DNA from: an uncultured Prevotella sp.
GTDB taxonomy: Bacteria > Bacteroidota > Bacteroidia > Bacteroidales > Bacteroidaceae
Direction: 5' to 3'
DNA: 64,000 nt
Assembly: GCA_900554545.1 (NCBI GenBank)
Contig: USHW01000004.1
Span: forward strand, 23,317-87,316
Shown: one piece after another, positions 19,097 to 27,131 of the stretch
Position numbering within the stretch: position 1 is the stretch's first letter
How the letters are laid out: each line of letters opens with the position of its first letter
Notes under the pieces: model-generated
The model's database searches: none
The model's input: the letters and a program-made list of their open reading frames with translations, nothing else
Told to the model about the DNA's origin: nothing
Made by a program: the position numbers and the translations under genes

Positions 19097-19139
19097 TACG
19101 ATATTTGCGTTACGAACTTTACGTAACACAAATATCGTA
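19097..19139. promoter_or_regulatory. 18-bp inverted repeat in front of the ATPase gene
   Basis: Bases 19097-19114 pair with 19122-19139 with one mismatch, around a 7-base loop (AACTTTA). Its right end is 5 bp from the ATG at 19145. It may be an operator over the promoter/TSS region or a 5' hairpin hiding the start. The left arm contains GATATTTGCG, close to but not matching a -7 box. Confidence 0.65.
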
Positions 19140-19144
19140 ACGAC

Positions 19145-20284
19145 ATGGCAAACAACAAGGGCATGGCTCCGGTCAATCCGTTTCTGACATACGGATATGC
19201 TGGACCGGAATACTTTTGCGACCGCGAACAAGAGACCGCCGACCTGCTGTCGGCTCTGCGCAACGGGCGCAACGTAACGCTTACCGCGCCAAGGCGCATG
19301 GGAAAAACCGGGTTGATAAAAAACGCTTTTTACCATGTCGGCCGGGAGAAAGACGGGACGGCGTGCATATATCTCGACATTTTCCCGACACGTAACCTGT
19401 ATGAGTTCACACAAATGTTCGGCAAAGCCGTAGTAGAGGGACTTCAAAGTACTGGTGGTTTGGTGTTGTCAAAAATAACGTCGATGCTCACACATTGCCG
19501 TCCCACACTGTCAATAGACCCCTTGACGGGTGCGCAGGGCCTTTCGCTCAACATTGTCCCGTCGCATGAGGAGCAGACTTTGGGTGAGATATTTGCTTAT
19601 ATTGCCGCCTCGGGGCGCAAGTGTTATATATCCATCGACGAGTTCCAGCAAATCACACAGTACCCGGAACAGCAGACGGAAGCGTTGTTACGCTCGTATA
19701 TACAGTTTTCAAATAATGCAAGATTTATATTTTCCGGCAGCAGCCGGCATCTTGTCAGCGAGATGTTCTTGTCTGCCAAACGTCCGTTTTACCAGAGCAC
19801 CCAGCTAATGGAGCTGCGACCGATAGCGCGAGATGCTTATTACAGGTTTGCCGAAGGCTTTTTCAGCAAACGCGGAGGGCATATTTCGGAAGAGGCTTTT
19901 GATGCCGTATATCTACAGTTTGAGGGGCAGACATGGTACTTGCAGGCTGTACTCAACCGCATGTATGAACGTTTTTACGATGTTGACTCTGTTGAACTTG
20001 TGGAAAGGACAATATCCGCACTCGTGGTGGAGAACACCCCGGCTTATCAGACTTTGATGTCGTTGCTTCCCGACAGGCAAGTAGAGATAATGAAAGCCAT
20101 TGCGGCAGAAGGGTCGGTTGCCGCCCCGACAAACGGCGATTTCATACGCCGCTACAACCTGAAGGCGGCAAGCAGCGTAAGCAGTGCGCTTAAATCTCTG
20201 GTTGAAAAAGAACTTGTGTACAAGACGGAACGCGGCTATGTGGTCTACGACAGGCTCATGTCGCTGTGGCTGAAGAGCCTTTAG
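19145..20284 (+). CDS. Archaeal-type P-loop ATPase (Arch_ATPase-like)
   Basis: 379 residues. The N-terminal P-loop reads TLTAPRRMGKTGLIKNAF (residues 46-63), a GxxxxGKT variant, and the Walker B-like segment is CYISIDEFQQI (about residues 160-170). The C-terminal part holds a winged-helix-like region (FIRRYNLKAASSVSSALKSL, about 332-351) usual for this family. Such STAND-like ATPases are abundant in Bacteroidales genomes, occur as multicopy accessory genes and have no established role. It stands alone; a strong inverted repeat precedes the start. Converges with the PagL-like gene with only 10 bp between. Confidence 0.85.
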   Translation: MANNKGMAPVNPFLTYGYAGPEYFCDREQETADLLSALRNGRNVTLTAPRRMGKTGLIKNAFYHVGREKDGTACIYLDIFPTRNLYEFTQMFGKAVVEGLQSTGGLVLSKITSMLTHCRPTLSIDPLTGAQGLSLNIVPSHEEQTLGEIFAYIAASGRKCYISIDEFQQITQYPEQQTEALLRSYIQFSNNARFIFSGSSRHLVSEMFLSAKRPFYQSTQLMELRPIARDAYYRFAEGFFSKRGGHISEEAFDAVYLQFEGQTWYLQAVLNRMYERFYDVDSVELVERTISALVVENTPAYQTLMSLLPDRQVEIMKAIAAEGSVAAPTNGDFIRRYNLKAASSVSSALKSLVEKELVYKTERGYVVYDRLMSLWLKSL

Positions 20285-20294
20285 CGCAGCCAAG

Positions 20295-21506
20295 TCATTT
20301 TGCGTTGAGCCTCACTCCGATGCCGAGCATCAGGTTGTTGGGGTCTTTGAATTTGTTGAGTTCATACCCGATGTGCAGGAAGAAGTTGCGCGTGATGTCG
20401 GCTTTCAGGGCGAGTATCTGGTAGAAAGAGTCGGTGTCGCTGCCCTTGTAGATGATGTTGCGGCCCACTCCGGCGTTGATTGAGAAGATGGGCATCACAA
20501 ACTCGACCCTTGCTGAGATACCTACTGATATGCGTTCGCTGAACGGCTGGCGGTAAAACTTTACGTCTTCGTCAATCGAGCCGTCGCCTGCCACGTGGCC
20601 GGCAAGGTTCGCGCTCTCGTCATATTGCATGTCAAGGGACAGTCCGGCGCGCAGGTTCTTGTTGAAATTGTACAGCGGCGTGAAGTTAAGACCTGCCACG
20701 GCGAACTTTCCCGGAGCCATGCCCGGAGTGCCGTCGGGTGGATATACCGCCCTTTTCCGCATCGCCCAGTATGCCACAATGTCGTAACTCACATGCCGCT
20801 TGAACGGCTCTTGCGCTGTGGCGGACGGCGTACTGTAGTCCAACTCGTTGTCTTTGTCTCCCCCGAAAGAGCGCGTAACGCCTATTGTCGCGCCGACGGT
20901 GTTCGCCCCGGCGTTGGGGTATTCGGTGTTGCCGTTAGAGTAGTGGGAGGCCGTTACGCCAGCCCTTAGGCTCGTGTTAGGAGCAATGCGCCAGTCGAGC
21001 AGCAGCCCGACGCTCATGTAAGCGTTGACGGTTGAGCCGATGGCGGTGTTGTACGGGTTGGTGTCTTCATTGTATTTCTTCCATCCGAACGAAGCTCCGA
21101 AGTTCCATTCGTAGTCCAACGACAGCCTGCGCGACAGCGAGGCGATGCGTGAAGTCTGGAATATGTATAGGGCGATAGGGCTTCCGACTTCGCGCTGGTT
21201 GAAGAAAGTGTTGTAGCTTATGCCCACTCCCTGCACGGCGTGCGGATAGAGACGGCCGAGGCGTGTGCCGCGTCCGAACTTGAAGCCGTACTTCACATGC
21301 GCTGCGAACGTTGAGCTTATGGCTTTTCCGGCGGCGTTGTCACCCTTGAAAAAATAGTGCGTGGGGAATACGTATCTAGGCCTTATGTCAAGTCCGACGT
21401 AGTGTGTCGGCCTGCGCGAGAGGCTGTCCGTTGTGCCGTGTTGTGCCCAGGCAGGGCAGGCGAGCATGGCCGCAATGGCGGCGAAGGCAATCTTCAGTTT
21501 ATTCAT
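20295..21506 (-). CDS. PagL-like outer-membrane lipid A deacylase/acyloxyacyl hydrolase family protein
   Basis: Predicted outer-membrane beta-barrel with signal peptide MNKLKIAFAAIAAMLACPAWAQ. The segment ASHYSNGNT (about residues 193-201) matches the PagL active-site His-Ser motif, and alternating amphipathic strands run to the C-terminus, which ends GIGVRLNAK. PagL removes the 3-O acyl chain of lipid A. At 403 residues it is larger than PagL of Proteobacteria, as is usual for Bacteroidota members. ATG at 21506 is preferred over 21527 because it starts the signal peptide. It overlaps the lipoprotein stop by 8 bp, implying coupled translation. Confidence 0.8.
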   Translation of the reverse strand: MNKLKIAFAAIAAMLACPAWAQHGTTDSLSRRPTHYVGLDIRPRYVFPTHYFFKGDNAAGKAISSTFAAHVKYGFKFGRGTRLGRLYPHAVQGVGISYNTFFNQREVGSPIALYIFQTSRIASLSRRLSLDYEWNFGASFGWKKYNEDTNPYNTAIGSTVNAYMSVGLLLDWRIAPNTSLRAGVTASHYSNGNTEYPNAGANTVGATIGVTRSFGGDKDNELDYSTPSATAQEPFKRHVSYDIVAYWAMRKRAVYPPDGTPGMAPGKFAVAGLNFTPLYNFNKNLRAGLSLDMQYDESANLAGHVAGDGSIDEDVKFYRQPFSERISVGISARVEFVMPIFSINAGVGRNIIYKGSDTDSFYQILALKADITRNFFLHIGYELNKFKDPNNLMLGIGVRLNAK

Positions 21507-22488
21507 CGCTGCTGTTTCCCATGTCATGTTTTGCCACTAAATATCCCTCCGGGCAGCTGCATACAAGCGTGCCGGAGTATATTCTGCGCCTGCCCGACCA
21601 CGGACATGAGGCGTAGACCGTATAAGGCACGCTGTAAGTGCGTATTCCGTTGGCAATGGTTATTTCCTGCCAAGCTCCGGCTTCCACCTTTATGTCTATG
21701 CTGAAGTCGGTGTCGCGTCCGTAATCCATTGTCTGCCTGGCCACTCCGAACTCCACTTCAGTACCCTGCATGGCGGCTTCTCCGTCGGTTACGTCGGGTA
21801 TTTCGATTTTCGGAAGGCTGTTGCCGAACACGCGGCGGTAGTTATGTTCAACCCAGTTAGCGTCAGAAGCGTAGAACGTCGCAATGCGTTTTGAGTAGCG
21901 GTAGGGATACATCCTGACGCTGACGGGCTGCGAGCTGCCGCGGTTGTCCACAACTGTCGAGTAGGCTATTTCCACCTTCGGGTCTTCCGACCACGAGCTG
22001 AAACAGCCCCAGTCGTATGCAACGCTGTCCACAGTGTACTTCGGCGTGGGCATGAGCAGCGGTTCGAGCATGCGCGTCTCATACTCGTTGCCCACCTCTA
22101 TGTACATTCTTACAGGCTCGTCGTACAGGTTTTCGCGCAGCGTCATGTCAAGTCTGCCGCCGCCCGTCTTCTCCAGATGGAAGTCGAGAAAGCGGTCGCC
22201 GTAGTCAAGCCGTCCGTTTCCGCCGGTGTGCCACGGCAGTTCCTGCGGCTCGCCGCCGAGCGTAGTGGCCGACATGTCCATGCCTCCGTACAGGCTGTAA
22301 CACTTCAGCACTCCCCAGTTTGAAGCGTCGAAGCTCACAGCCGCGCAGCTGTCTTCTTCAGACAAGAGCACCTGCGGCACTTCAGTCATGAAGTTGTCGA
22401 TGAACACGTCGTCGTTGCATCCGGCTAACATTGCCGCCGCAAGCAGGCTGGCGCATGCACATTTAGCTTTTACCATACAGTCAGTCAT
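21499..22488 (-). CDS. Lipoprotein of unknown function, coupled to PagL-like gene
   Basis: About 329 residues from the start at 22488 (alternative start 22476). A lipobox is clear: LLAAAMLAGCNDD, so the mature protein is lipid-anchored at Cys. The body is beta-rich (many EVEFG, RMYPY-type strands) with two similar halves, and resembles no enzyme I recognise. It overlaps the downstream barrel gene by 8 bp, so they are made together and may form one outer-membrane unit. A longer frame reaching 22590 is unlikely because the -7 box at 22526-22533 lies inside it. Confidence 0.75.
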   Translation of the reverse strand: MTDCMVKAKCACASLLAAAMLAGCNDDVFIDNFMTEVPQVLLSEEDSCAAVSFDASNWGVLKCYSLYGGMDMSATTLGGEPQELPWHTGGNGRLDYGDRFLDFHLEKTGGGRLDMTLRENLYDEPVRMYIEVGNEYETRMLEPLLMPTPKYTVDSVAYDWGCFSSWSEDPKVEIAYSTVVDNRGSSQPVSVRMYPYRYSKRIATFYASDANWVEHNYRRVFGNSLPKIEIPDVTDGEAAMQGTEVEFGVARQTMDYGRDTDFSIDIKVEAGAWQEITIANGIRTYSVPYTVYASCPWSGRRRIYSGTLVCSCPEGYLVAKHDMGNSSDE

Positions 22489-22525
22489 TGTTGCGGAGCT
22501 AATCCGCATGTTATGGAAAGACATG

Positions 22526-22556
22526 CAAAGATAGTGTAAGCCGGGCAAAATGCAAA
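22526..22556 (-). promoter_or_regulatory. Promoter of the lipoprotein/PagL operon
   Basis: Minus-strand -7 box TATCTTTG (22526-22533) and -33 box TTTG (22553-22556) with 19 bp between, a full match to the Bacteroidetes sigma-ABfr consensus. The -33 box lies within the palindrome at 22550-22590. Confidence 0.75.
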
Positions 22557-22590
22557 ATAAAAGGTCGTGAAACGGACTTTTATTTTGCAT
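22550..22590. promoter_or_regulatory. Palindrome overlapping the -33 box (operator candidate)
   Basis: Left arm 22550-22566, right arm 22575-22590 (GACTTTTATTTTGCAT), with about 8 bases between and a single-base irregularity. Because it covers the -33 box, a dimeric repressor bound here would block transcription of the lipoprotein/PagL operon. Confidence 0.6.
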
Positions 22591-22652
22591 TTCCGAAGCA
22601 CGGCATACTTTTGTTCACGTGGGCACGCATCATACGTTCGACTATACGGCAA

Positions 22653-22711
22653 TATACCCTTTAGGGTGTAATTAAGGTAAATTTACATTATTTTATACCT
22701 TAAAGGGTATA
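22653..22711. promoter_or_regulatory. Orphan pair of hip-type operator boxes
   Basis: Two imperfect palindromes, TATACCCTTTAGGGTGTA (from 22653) and TATACCTTAAAGGGTATA (from 22694), starting 41 bp apart. On the minus strand the whole block aligns with the two boxes upstream of hipB at 31153-31216, which are also 41 bp apart. No hip gene lies next to it. Confidence 0.7.
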
Positions 22712-22819
22712 ATAAAAGAATATAAAACGTGATGCCGTCTACATCTGCTATCGTAATGAAAGGTTTGTCAGCAGAAAGCGGACGGAAAACTCTCAATATC
22801 AAGCCGTTGATTTCCCATT

Positions 22820-22910
22820 TTCCAAAAGGCCACCTTTTACGTTGCAAAAGGTGGCCTTTCGGCGTGTAAAAGGTTGCCTTTTGCAGGCTAAAAGACGGCC
22901 TTTTGGAAAG
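22820..22910. repeat. GGCC-type intergenic repeat array, locus R7
   Basis: Four units: AAAAGGCCACCTTTT, AAAAGGTGGCCTTTC, AAAAGGTTGCCTTTT and AAAAGACGGCCTTTT. The first pair is a near-perfect hairpin. Confidence 0.75.
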
Positions 22911-23030
22911 TGAATAATTATAAATGAAAAACGAATAATTATCCGATGGCAATACAGGTGCAGGCAGGAGGTTGGACGGCATACGGCAGGCGGCCCGGCA
23001 ATAATTTCCGCTTTTTGCGGCAAACGTTCG

Positions 23031-23058
23031 TTTGTTAGGCGGAAAATTAGTAAGTTTG
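23031..23058 (+). promoter_or_regulatory. Promoter of the 23064 gene
   Basis: -33 TTTG at 23031-23034 and -7 TAAGTTTG at 23051-23058 with 16 bp between. The ATG at 23064 is only 6 bp past the -7 box, so the transcript would be nearly leaderless, or translation starts at a downstream Met. Confidence 0.6.
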
Positions 23059-23063
23059 CATAC

Positions 23064-23657
23064 ATGAACAGTGATTTGACAAACATCACGGAGTGGTGTG
23101 AAAACATAATAATAGCCGACGCCGACCATATAGACAGGGTGGCGTTCGACATTATTGTGAACTTCGAGCGCATGCTGATGCGCCGCATTCCACAGGCCGA
23201 CATGGCGCGGTGGATTGACTGCGTGGCCTTGGACGGCGGCGTGCGCGAGGGCGACAACCATACGCAGGTGGTGCTAATCCACGACAAGAAAAACGACCGC
23301 ATGGAGAACTTCTTGCCGTCGGTATATGCCACAGAGCTTGACGGCAAGGCCTTCAGCGACAACCTCGGAGAGTTCACGATAAGCTCGCTCGCGGTGGAGA
23401 ACATGGTAGGCAAAGACGACTTGATGTGCGAAGTGCTTGCCGAGGCGTGCCGCCGCAAGGAGGTGACGCGCATCATGGTTGTGCCGGGCGAGGGCGAGTC
23501 GTATGACGCAGTGCGCCACGAGCTGCGCCGCGCAGGCGACGACAAGCGCGTAACCGTGTTCGCCATGCAGCCCATGCCGGGCGGAAACTTCCGTCAGGAG
23601 ATACTCGGCTACTCGCTGATGAGCGCACTCGGAATAAGAGCGGAGGAACTTAAATAA
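23064..23657 (+). CDS. Conserved hypothetical protein, Bacteroidales-specific
   Basis: 197 residues, soluble, no signal peptide or membrane segment. The sequence starts with an acidic N-terminus and has an internal ANNLGE-like region (FSDNLGEFTISSLAVENMVGKDDL) and a PGEGESYDAVRHELRR segment. I recall an uncharacterised family of about this size in Bacteroides (possibly DUF6621) but cannot confirm it. No catalytic motif is visible. It lies between the orphan operator block and the carboxynorspermidine synthase-like gene on the same strand, separated from the latter by the S3 element. Confidence 0.7.
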   Translation: MNSDLTNITEWCENIIIADADHIDRVAFDIIVNFERMLMRRIPQADMARWIDCVALDGGVREGDNHTQVVLIHDKKNDRMENFLPSVYATELDGKAFSDNLGEFTISSLAVENMVGKDDLMCEVLAEACRRKEVTRIMVVPGEGESYDAVRHELRRAGDDKRVTVFAMQPMPGGNFRQEILGYSLMSALGIRAEELK

Positions 23658-23812
23658 AGGTGAGAAGGTGAAAGGGTGAGAAGGTGAGGAAAGGTGAAAG
23701 GGTGAAAAATTGAAAAGGTGAAGAACGGCTTGGTGGTCAACGGCGCTTTGTCTGTTCTCCCATTCTTCCCATAACTCCCAGCCCTCCCAGTCCTCCCAAT
23801 CCCAAAAAAGAA
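23657..23812. repeat. Low-complexity element with mismatched arms (S3)
   Basis: The left part (about 23657-23723) is made of GGTGAGAA and GGTGAAAG words; the right part (about 23755-23808) is a CTCCCA/CCTCCCA series (CTCCCAGCCCTCCCAGTCC). The two parts do not complement each other well, in contrast to the 26.29-kb hairpin, where both arms are the GGTAAAAA/GGTGAAAA type. It could be a junction between two element subtypes. Confidence 0.6.
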
Positions 23813-23841
23813 AACAAACAACAAGTAAAAATATTACAACA

Positions 23842-25080
23842 ATGGGAAAAGTATTGATGATTGGCGCAGGTGGCGTTGCCACCGTAGCGGCGTTCAAGAT
23901 TGCCAAGAACGCCGACGTGTTCACCGATTTCATGATAGCAAGCCGCAGGAAGGAGAAGTGCGACCAGATTGTGGACGCCATCCACAAGGCCGGACTGGAC
24001 ATGCCCATACGCACGGCGCAGGTTGATGCCGATGACGTGGAGCAGCTCAAGGCCCTGTTCAACGACTACAAACCCGAGCTGGTTGTCAACCTCGCGCTGC
24101 CTTATCAGGATTTGACCATCATGGAGGCGTGCCTTGCTTGCGGTTGCAACTATCTCGACACGGCCAACTATGAGCCTAAAGACGAAGCCCATTTCGAGTA
24201 CTCGTGGCAGTGGGCTTACAAGGAACGCTTCGAGCAGGCAGGGCTTACGGCCATTCTGGGCTGCGGCTTCGACCCCGGCGTGAGCGGCATATACACGGCT
24301 TACGCGGCAAAGCATCACTTCGACGAGATACAGTATCTTGACATAGTTGACTGCAACGCCGGCAACCACCACAAGGCTTTCGCCACCAACTTCAACCCCG
24401 AAATCAACATACGCGAGATAACACAGAAGGGGCTTTACTACAAGGACGGGCAGTGGCTGGAGACCGAACCGCTTGAAGTTCACAAGCCGCTGACCTATCC
24501 GAACATCGGTCCGAGGGAGAGTTACCTCATGCACCACGAGGAGCTTGAGAGCCTTGTGAAGAACTATCCGACAATCAAGCAGGCGCGCTTCTGGATGACT
24601 TTCGGCCAGCAATACCTCACTTACCTTGACGTTATACAGAACATCGGCATGTCGCGCATTGACGAAATAGAGTATGAAGCGCCGCTGGCCGACGGTTCGG
24701 GAAAGACCGCACGGGTGAAGATTGTCCCCTTGCAGTTCCTCAAAGCCGTGCTGCCCAATCCCCAGGACCTCGGCGAGAACTACGACGGCGAGACCAGCAT
24801 AGGCTGCCGCATACGCGGACTGAAGGACGGCAAGGAGCGCACCTATTATATATATAACAACTGTTCGCATCAAGAAGCGTACAAGGAGACGGGCATGCAG
24901 GGCGTAAGCTACACTACGGGTGTGCCCGCAATGATTGGCGCGATGATGTTCTTCAAAGGTCTGTGGCGCAAGCCGGGCGTTTGGAACGTCGAGGAATTCG
25001 ACCCGGATCCGTTCATGGAGCAGCTCAACAAGCAGGGACTGCCTTGGCACGAAGTGTTCGACGGCGACCTGGAACTGTAA
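23842..25080 (+). CDS. Saccharopine dehydrogenase-family enzyme, probable carboxynorspermidine synthase
   Basis: 412 residues. N-terminal Rossmann fold with GAGGVATVAA (residues 8-17). The family is saccharopine dehydrogenase-like; close Bacteroidota homologues are carboxynorspermidine dehydrogenases (CANSDH), which reductively condense aspartate semialdehyde with a diamine, followed by NspC decarboxylation to give polyamine. Conserved blocks include GCGFDPGVSGIYTAYA (about 144-160) and NCSHQEAYKETGMQGVSYTTGVPA (about 342-362, quoted in part). No nspC is in the window. Upstream is the S3 element, downstream S4 and recA. The specific product cannot be proved by sequence alone. Confidence 0.85.
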   Translation: MGKVLMIGAGGVATVAAFKIAKNADVFTDFMIASRRKEKCDQIVDAIHKAGLDMPIRTAQVDADDVEQLKALFNDYKPELVVNLALPYQDLTIMEACLACGCNYLDTANYEPKDEAHFEYSWQWAYKERFEQAGLTAILGCGFDPGVSGIYTAYAAKHHFDEIQYLDIVDCNAGNHHKAFATNFNPEINIREITQKGLYYKDGQWLETEPLEVHKPLTYPNIGPRESYLMHHEELESLVKNYPTIKQARFWMTFGQQYLTYLDVIQNIGMSRIDEIEYEAPLADGSGKTARVKIVPLQFLKAVLPNPQDLGENYDGETSIGCRIRGLKDGKERTYYIYNNCSHQEAYKETGMQGVSYTTGVPAMIGAMMFFKGLWRKPGVWNVEEFDPDPFMEQLNKQGLPWHEVFDGDLEL

Positions 25081-25083
25081 GGA

Positions 25084-25242
25084 AGATACAAGCAGACAAG
25101 GCACGAGCAGACAAGAAAGCTTGCTCTTTTGTGCTTGGTTTGCAGATAAATACATATAATAGGGTAAGTAGGCGAAGGTGCAGTAAGGTCTGGTAAAATA
25201 GGCAAATGCCCTTGTCTGCTTGCTACTCGTAAACTCGTTAAC
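25084..25242. repeat. Low-complexity hairpin of ACAAGCAGACAAG words (S4)
   Basis: The left arm begins directly after the stop (ACAAGCAGACAAGGCACGAG) and the right arm (CTTGTCTGCTTGCTACTCG, about 25211-25231) ends 20 bp before recA. The middle (25128-25205) is unrelated sequence containing TATATAATAGG. It resembles S1 in vocabulary but is much more decayed in the middle. Confidence 0.65.
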
Positions 25243-25252
25243 TGAAAAAACA

Positions 25253-26287
25253 ATGGCAAAAGAAAAAGACAATGCGGCAGAAGCAAGCGCGCAGGATGGC
25301 AAACTGAAAGCCCTTCAGGCCGCAATGGCCAAGATAGAAAAAGACTTTGGCAAGGGGTCTATCATGAAGCTGGGCGACGAGAATATCGAAGCTGTGGAGG
25401 TAATACCCACAGGAAGCATCGGCCTTAACGCCGCATTGGGCGTTGGCGGATATCCTCGCGGCAGGATAATAGAAATCTACGGCCCTGAGAGCAGCGGTAA
25501 GACGACGCTTGCCATACATGCAATCGCCGAGGCGCAGAAGGCCGGAGGCATTGCGGCTTTTATAGACGCGGAGCACGCCTTCGACCGTTTCTATGCGGCG
25601 AAGCTCGGCGTTGACATCGACAACCTGCTCATATCGCAGCCCGACAACGGCGAACAGGCTCTTGAGATAGCAGACCAGCTTATCCGTTCGTCGGCCATCG
25701 ACATCCTTGTTGTTGACTCCGTGGCCGCCCTTACGCCTAAAAAGGAGATTGAAGGCGACATGGGCGACAACAACGTCGGCCTGCAAGCACGCCTCATGAG
25801 CCAGGCTTTGCGCAAGCTGACGTCTACCGTAAGCAAGACGAATACTACCTGCATATTCATCAACCAGCTGCGCGAGAAAATCGGAGTGATGTTCGGCAAT
25901 CCGGAAACGACCACCGGCGGCAATGCGTTGAAGTTCTACGCGAGCGTCCGTTTGGACATTCGCAAGGTGACAAGCATCAAGGACGGCGACCAGATTGTCG
26001 GCAACCAGGTGCGCGTCAAGGTAGTAAAGAACAAGGTTGCGCCGCCTTTCCGCAAGGCAGAATTTGAGATAACGTTCGGCGAAGGCATATCAAAGGTTGG
26101 CGAACTCGTCGACCTCGGCGTTGAGTATGACATCATACAGAAGAGCGGTTCGTGGTTCTCTTATCAGGGAAGCAAGCTCGCACAGGGCCGTGACGCCACC
26201 AAGACACTGCTGAAGGACAACCCGGAATTGTGTGAAGAGATAGAAGCGCAAATCATGCAGGCCATCTCCGCCAAGGAACAATATTAA
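25253..26287 (+). CDS. recA: Recombinase RecA
   Basis: 344 residues, the standard length. Walker A GPESSGKTT (about residues 74-82), Walker B region ILVVDSVAAL (about 148-157), and the L2 loop region MFGNPETTTGGNALKFYAS (about 206-224). ATG at 25253 gives the family's N-terminus (MAKEKDN...) and follows A-rich sequence; the longer frame starting TTG at 25220 is not supported. No lexA-type box was recognised upstream, where the S4 hairpin lies instead. Function is certain. Confidence 0.97.
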   Translation: MAKEKDNAAEASAQDGKLKALQAAMAKIEKDFGKGSIMKLGDENIEAVEVIPTGSIGLNAALGVGGYPRGRIIEIYGPESSGKTTLAIHAIAEAQKAGGIAAFIDAEHAFDRFYAAKLGVDIDNLLISQPDNGEQALEIADQLIRSSAIDILVVDSVAALTPKKEIEGDMGDNNVGLQARLMSQALRKLTSTVSKTNTTCIFINQLREKIGVMFGNPETTTGGNALKFYASVRLDIRKVTSIKDGDQIVGNQVRVKVVKNKVAPPFRKAEFEITFGEGISKVGELVDLGVEYDIIQKSGSWFSYQGSKLAQGRDATKTLLKDNPELCEEIEAQIMQAISAKEQY

Positions 26288-26377
26288 AAGGTAAAAAGGT
26301 GAAAAAGTAAAAAGGTAAAATAACTGCTTGTAATTCAACGGTTTTTACCTTTTTACTTTTTCACCTTTTTACCTTTT
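26286..26377. repeat. Perfect 35-bp low-complexity hairpin (S5)
   Basis: Left arm 26286-26320 and right arm 26343-26377 are exact reverse complements (AAAAGGTAAAAAGGTGAAAA... in the left arm). The loop is 22 bases. It begins inside the last two bases of recA's stop region and lies between recA and the SprT-like gene, so it could terminate recA transcription; the following run of pyrimidines is part of the arm. Confidence 0.85.
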
Positions 26378-26390
26378 CACTCTTAAAATA

Positions 26391-27038
26391 ATGCAGGTAA
26401 CGACAGACATATTGCAGGCTTGGTTCACGCTGTTCAACCAAAAGTATTTCGGCGGAAGGCTGCCTGTTCCGGCATTGTCGGTGGGCAAGTCGCGCACGCG
26501 CCTTGGCTCGTTGACGTGGAAGTTGAGGCGAAAAGTGTTCTCGAAGCAGCCCGGTGAATACACGATACGCATCAGCAACTACTATGACGCGGACGAGATT
26601 ACGTTCAAAAGTGTGCTCTTGCATGAGATGATTCATTTGTATGTGGTGGCAGGAAGGTTGAAAGATACGTCGCCGCATGGTGTCATCTTCCGTCGTGAAA
26701 TGCGTAGGATAAATGCCGACGGATGGCAGGTAAGCGTGTCGGCGAAGGTTGTCGGCATGAAGGCGGCGGCTTCCGTGAAGGTCAAGAGGCGGCCGCGTAT
26801 TGTGCTTGCAGTGGTTATGAACGACGGCAAACGACTGCTTTCGGTTGTAGGCAGGAACTATGTCAGGATGGTGGACAGTGCCGTAAGGCGTTCACCTGGC
26901 GTGAAGTCGCACGCATGGCATGTGTCGGCTGACGAGTATTTTGCCGCCTTTCCAACCGTGCGCACGCCGAAAGGACGTGTCGTTACGCCTGAGACATTTG
27001 ACCGTTTGGCTGCTTCCATGCAGCCGTTGAACCTTTAG
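26391..27038 (+). CDS. SprT-like zinc metalloprotease domain protein
   Basis: 215 residues. N-terminal SprT-like domain: LQAWFTLFNQKYFGGRLP (about residues 8-25) and the zinc motif LLHEMIHLYV (HExxH) near residue 79. SprT/Spartan-type proteases cleave DNA-protein crosslinks in eukaryotes; the bacterial role is not known, but the neighbour recA makes a DNA-repair role attractive. The C-terminus (about residues 100-215) is basic and has no recognised domain. Separated from recA by S5. Confidence 0.85.
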   Translation: MQVTTDILQAWFTLFNQKYFGGRLPVPALSVGKSRTRLGSLTWKLRRKVFSKQPGEYTIRISNYYDADEITFKSVLLHEMIHLYVVAGRLKDTSPHGVIFRREMRRINADGWQVSVSAKVVGMKAAASVKVKRRPRIVLAVVMNDGKRLLSVVGRNYVRMVDSAVRRSPGVKSHAWHVSADEYFAAFPTVRTPKGRVVTPETFDRLAASMQPLNL

Positions 27039-27131
27039 CCGGTGTGTGTTTGCATAAAAATGAATGCCTCAAAGGCTTTCGCCCCTGAAGCATTCCGAGT
27101 TTGTGCGTTGGTTGATTTGTAGAAAGCCATG

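Larger units (their letters stand above)
18750..19144. other. 395-bp spacer: GGCC array and palindromic region
   Basis: Holds locus R6 (18779-18861) and the palindrome before the ATPase gene (19097-19139). The region between (18862-19096) contains a flank resembling that of locus R4 and no gene. Confidence 0.55.
22489..23063. other. 575-bp regulatory spacer
   Basis: Divergent spacer between the lipoprotein gene and the 23064 gene. In order: lipoprotein promoter, a palindrome over its -33 box, the paired operator boxes that match those of hipB, locus R7, and the promoter of the 23064 gene. No gene is seen. Confidence 0.6.

Noticed and set aside
25220..25252. TTG start for recA
   Set aside because: It would begin in the right arm of S4; ATG at 25253 is the known start type.
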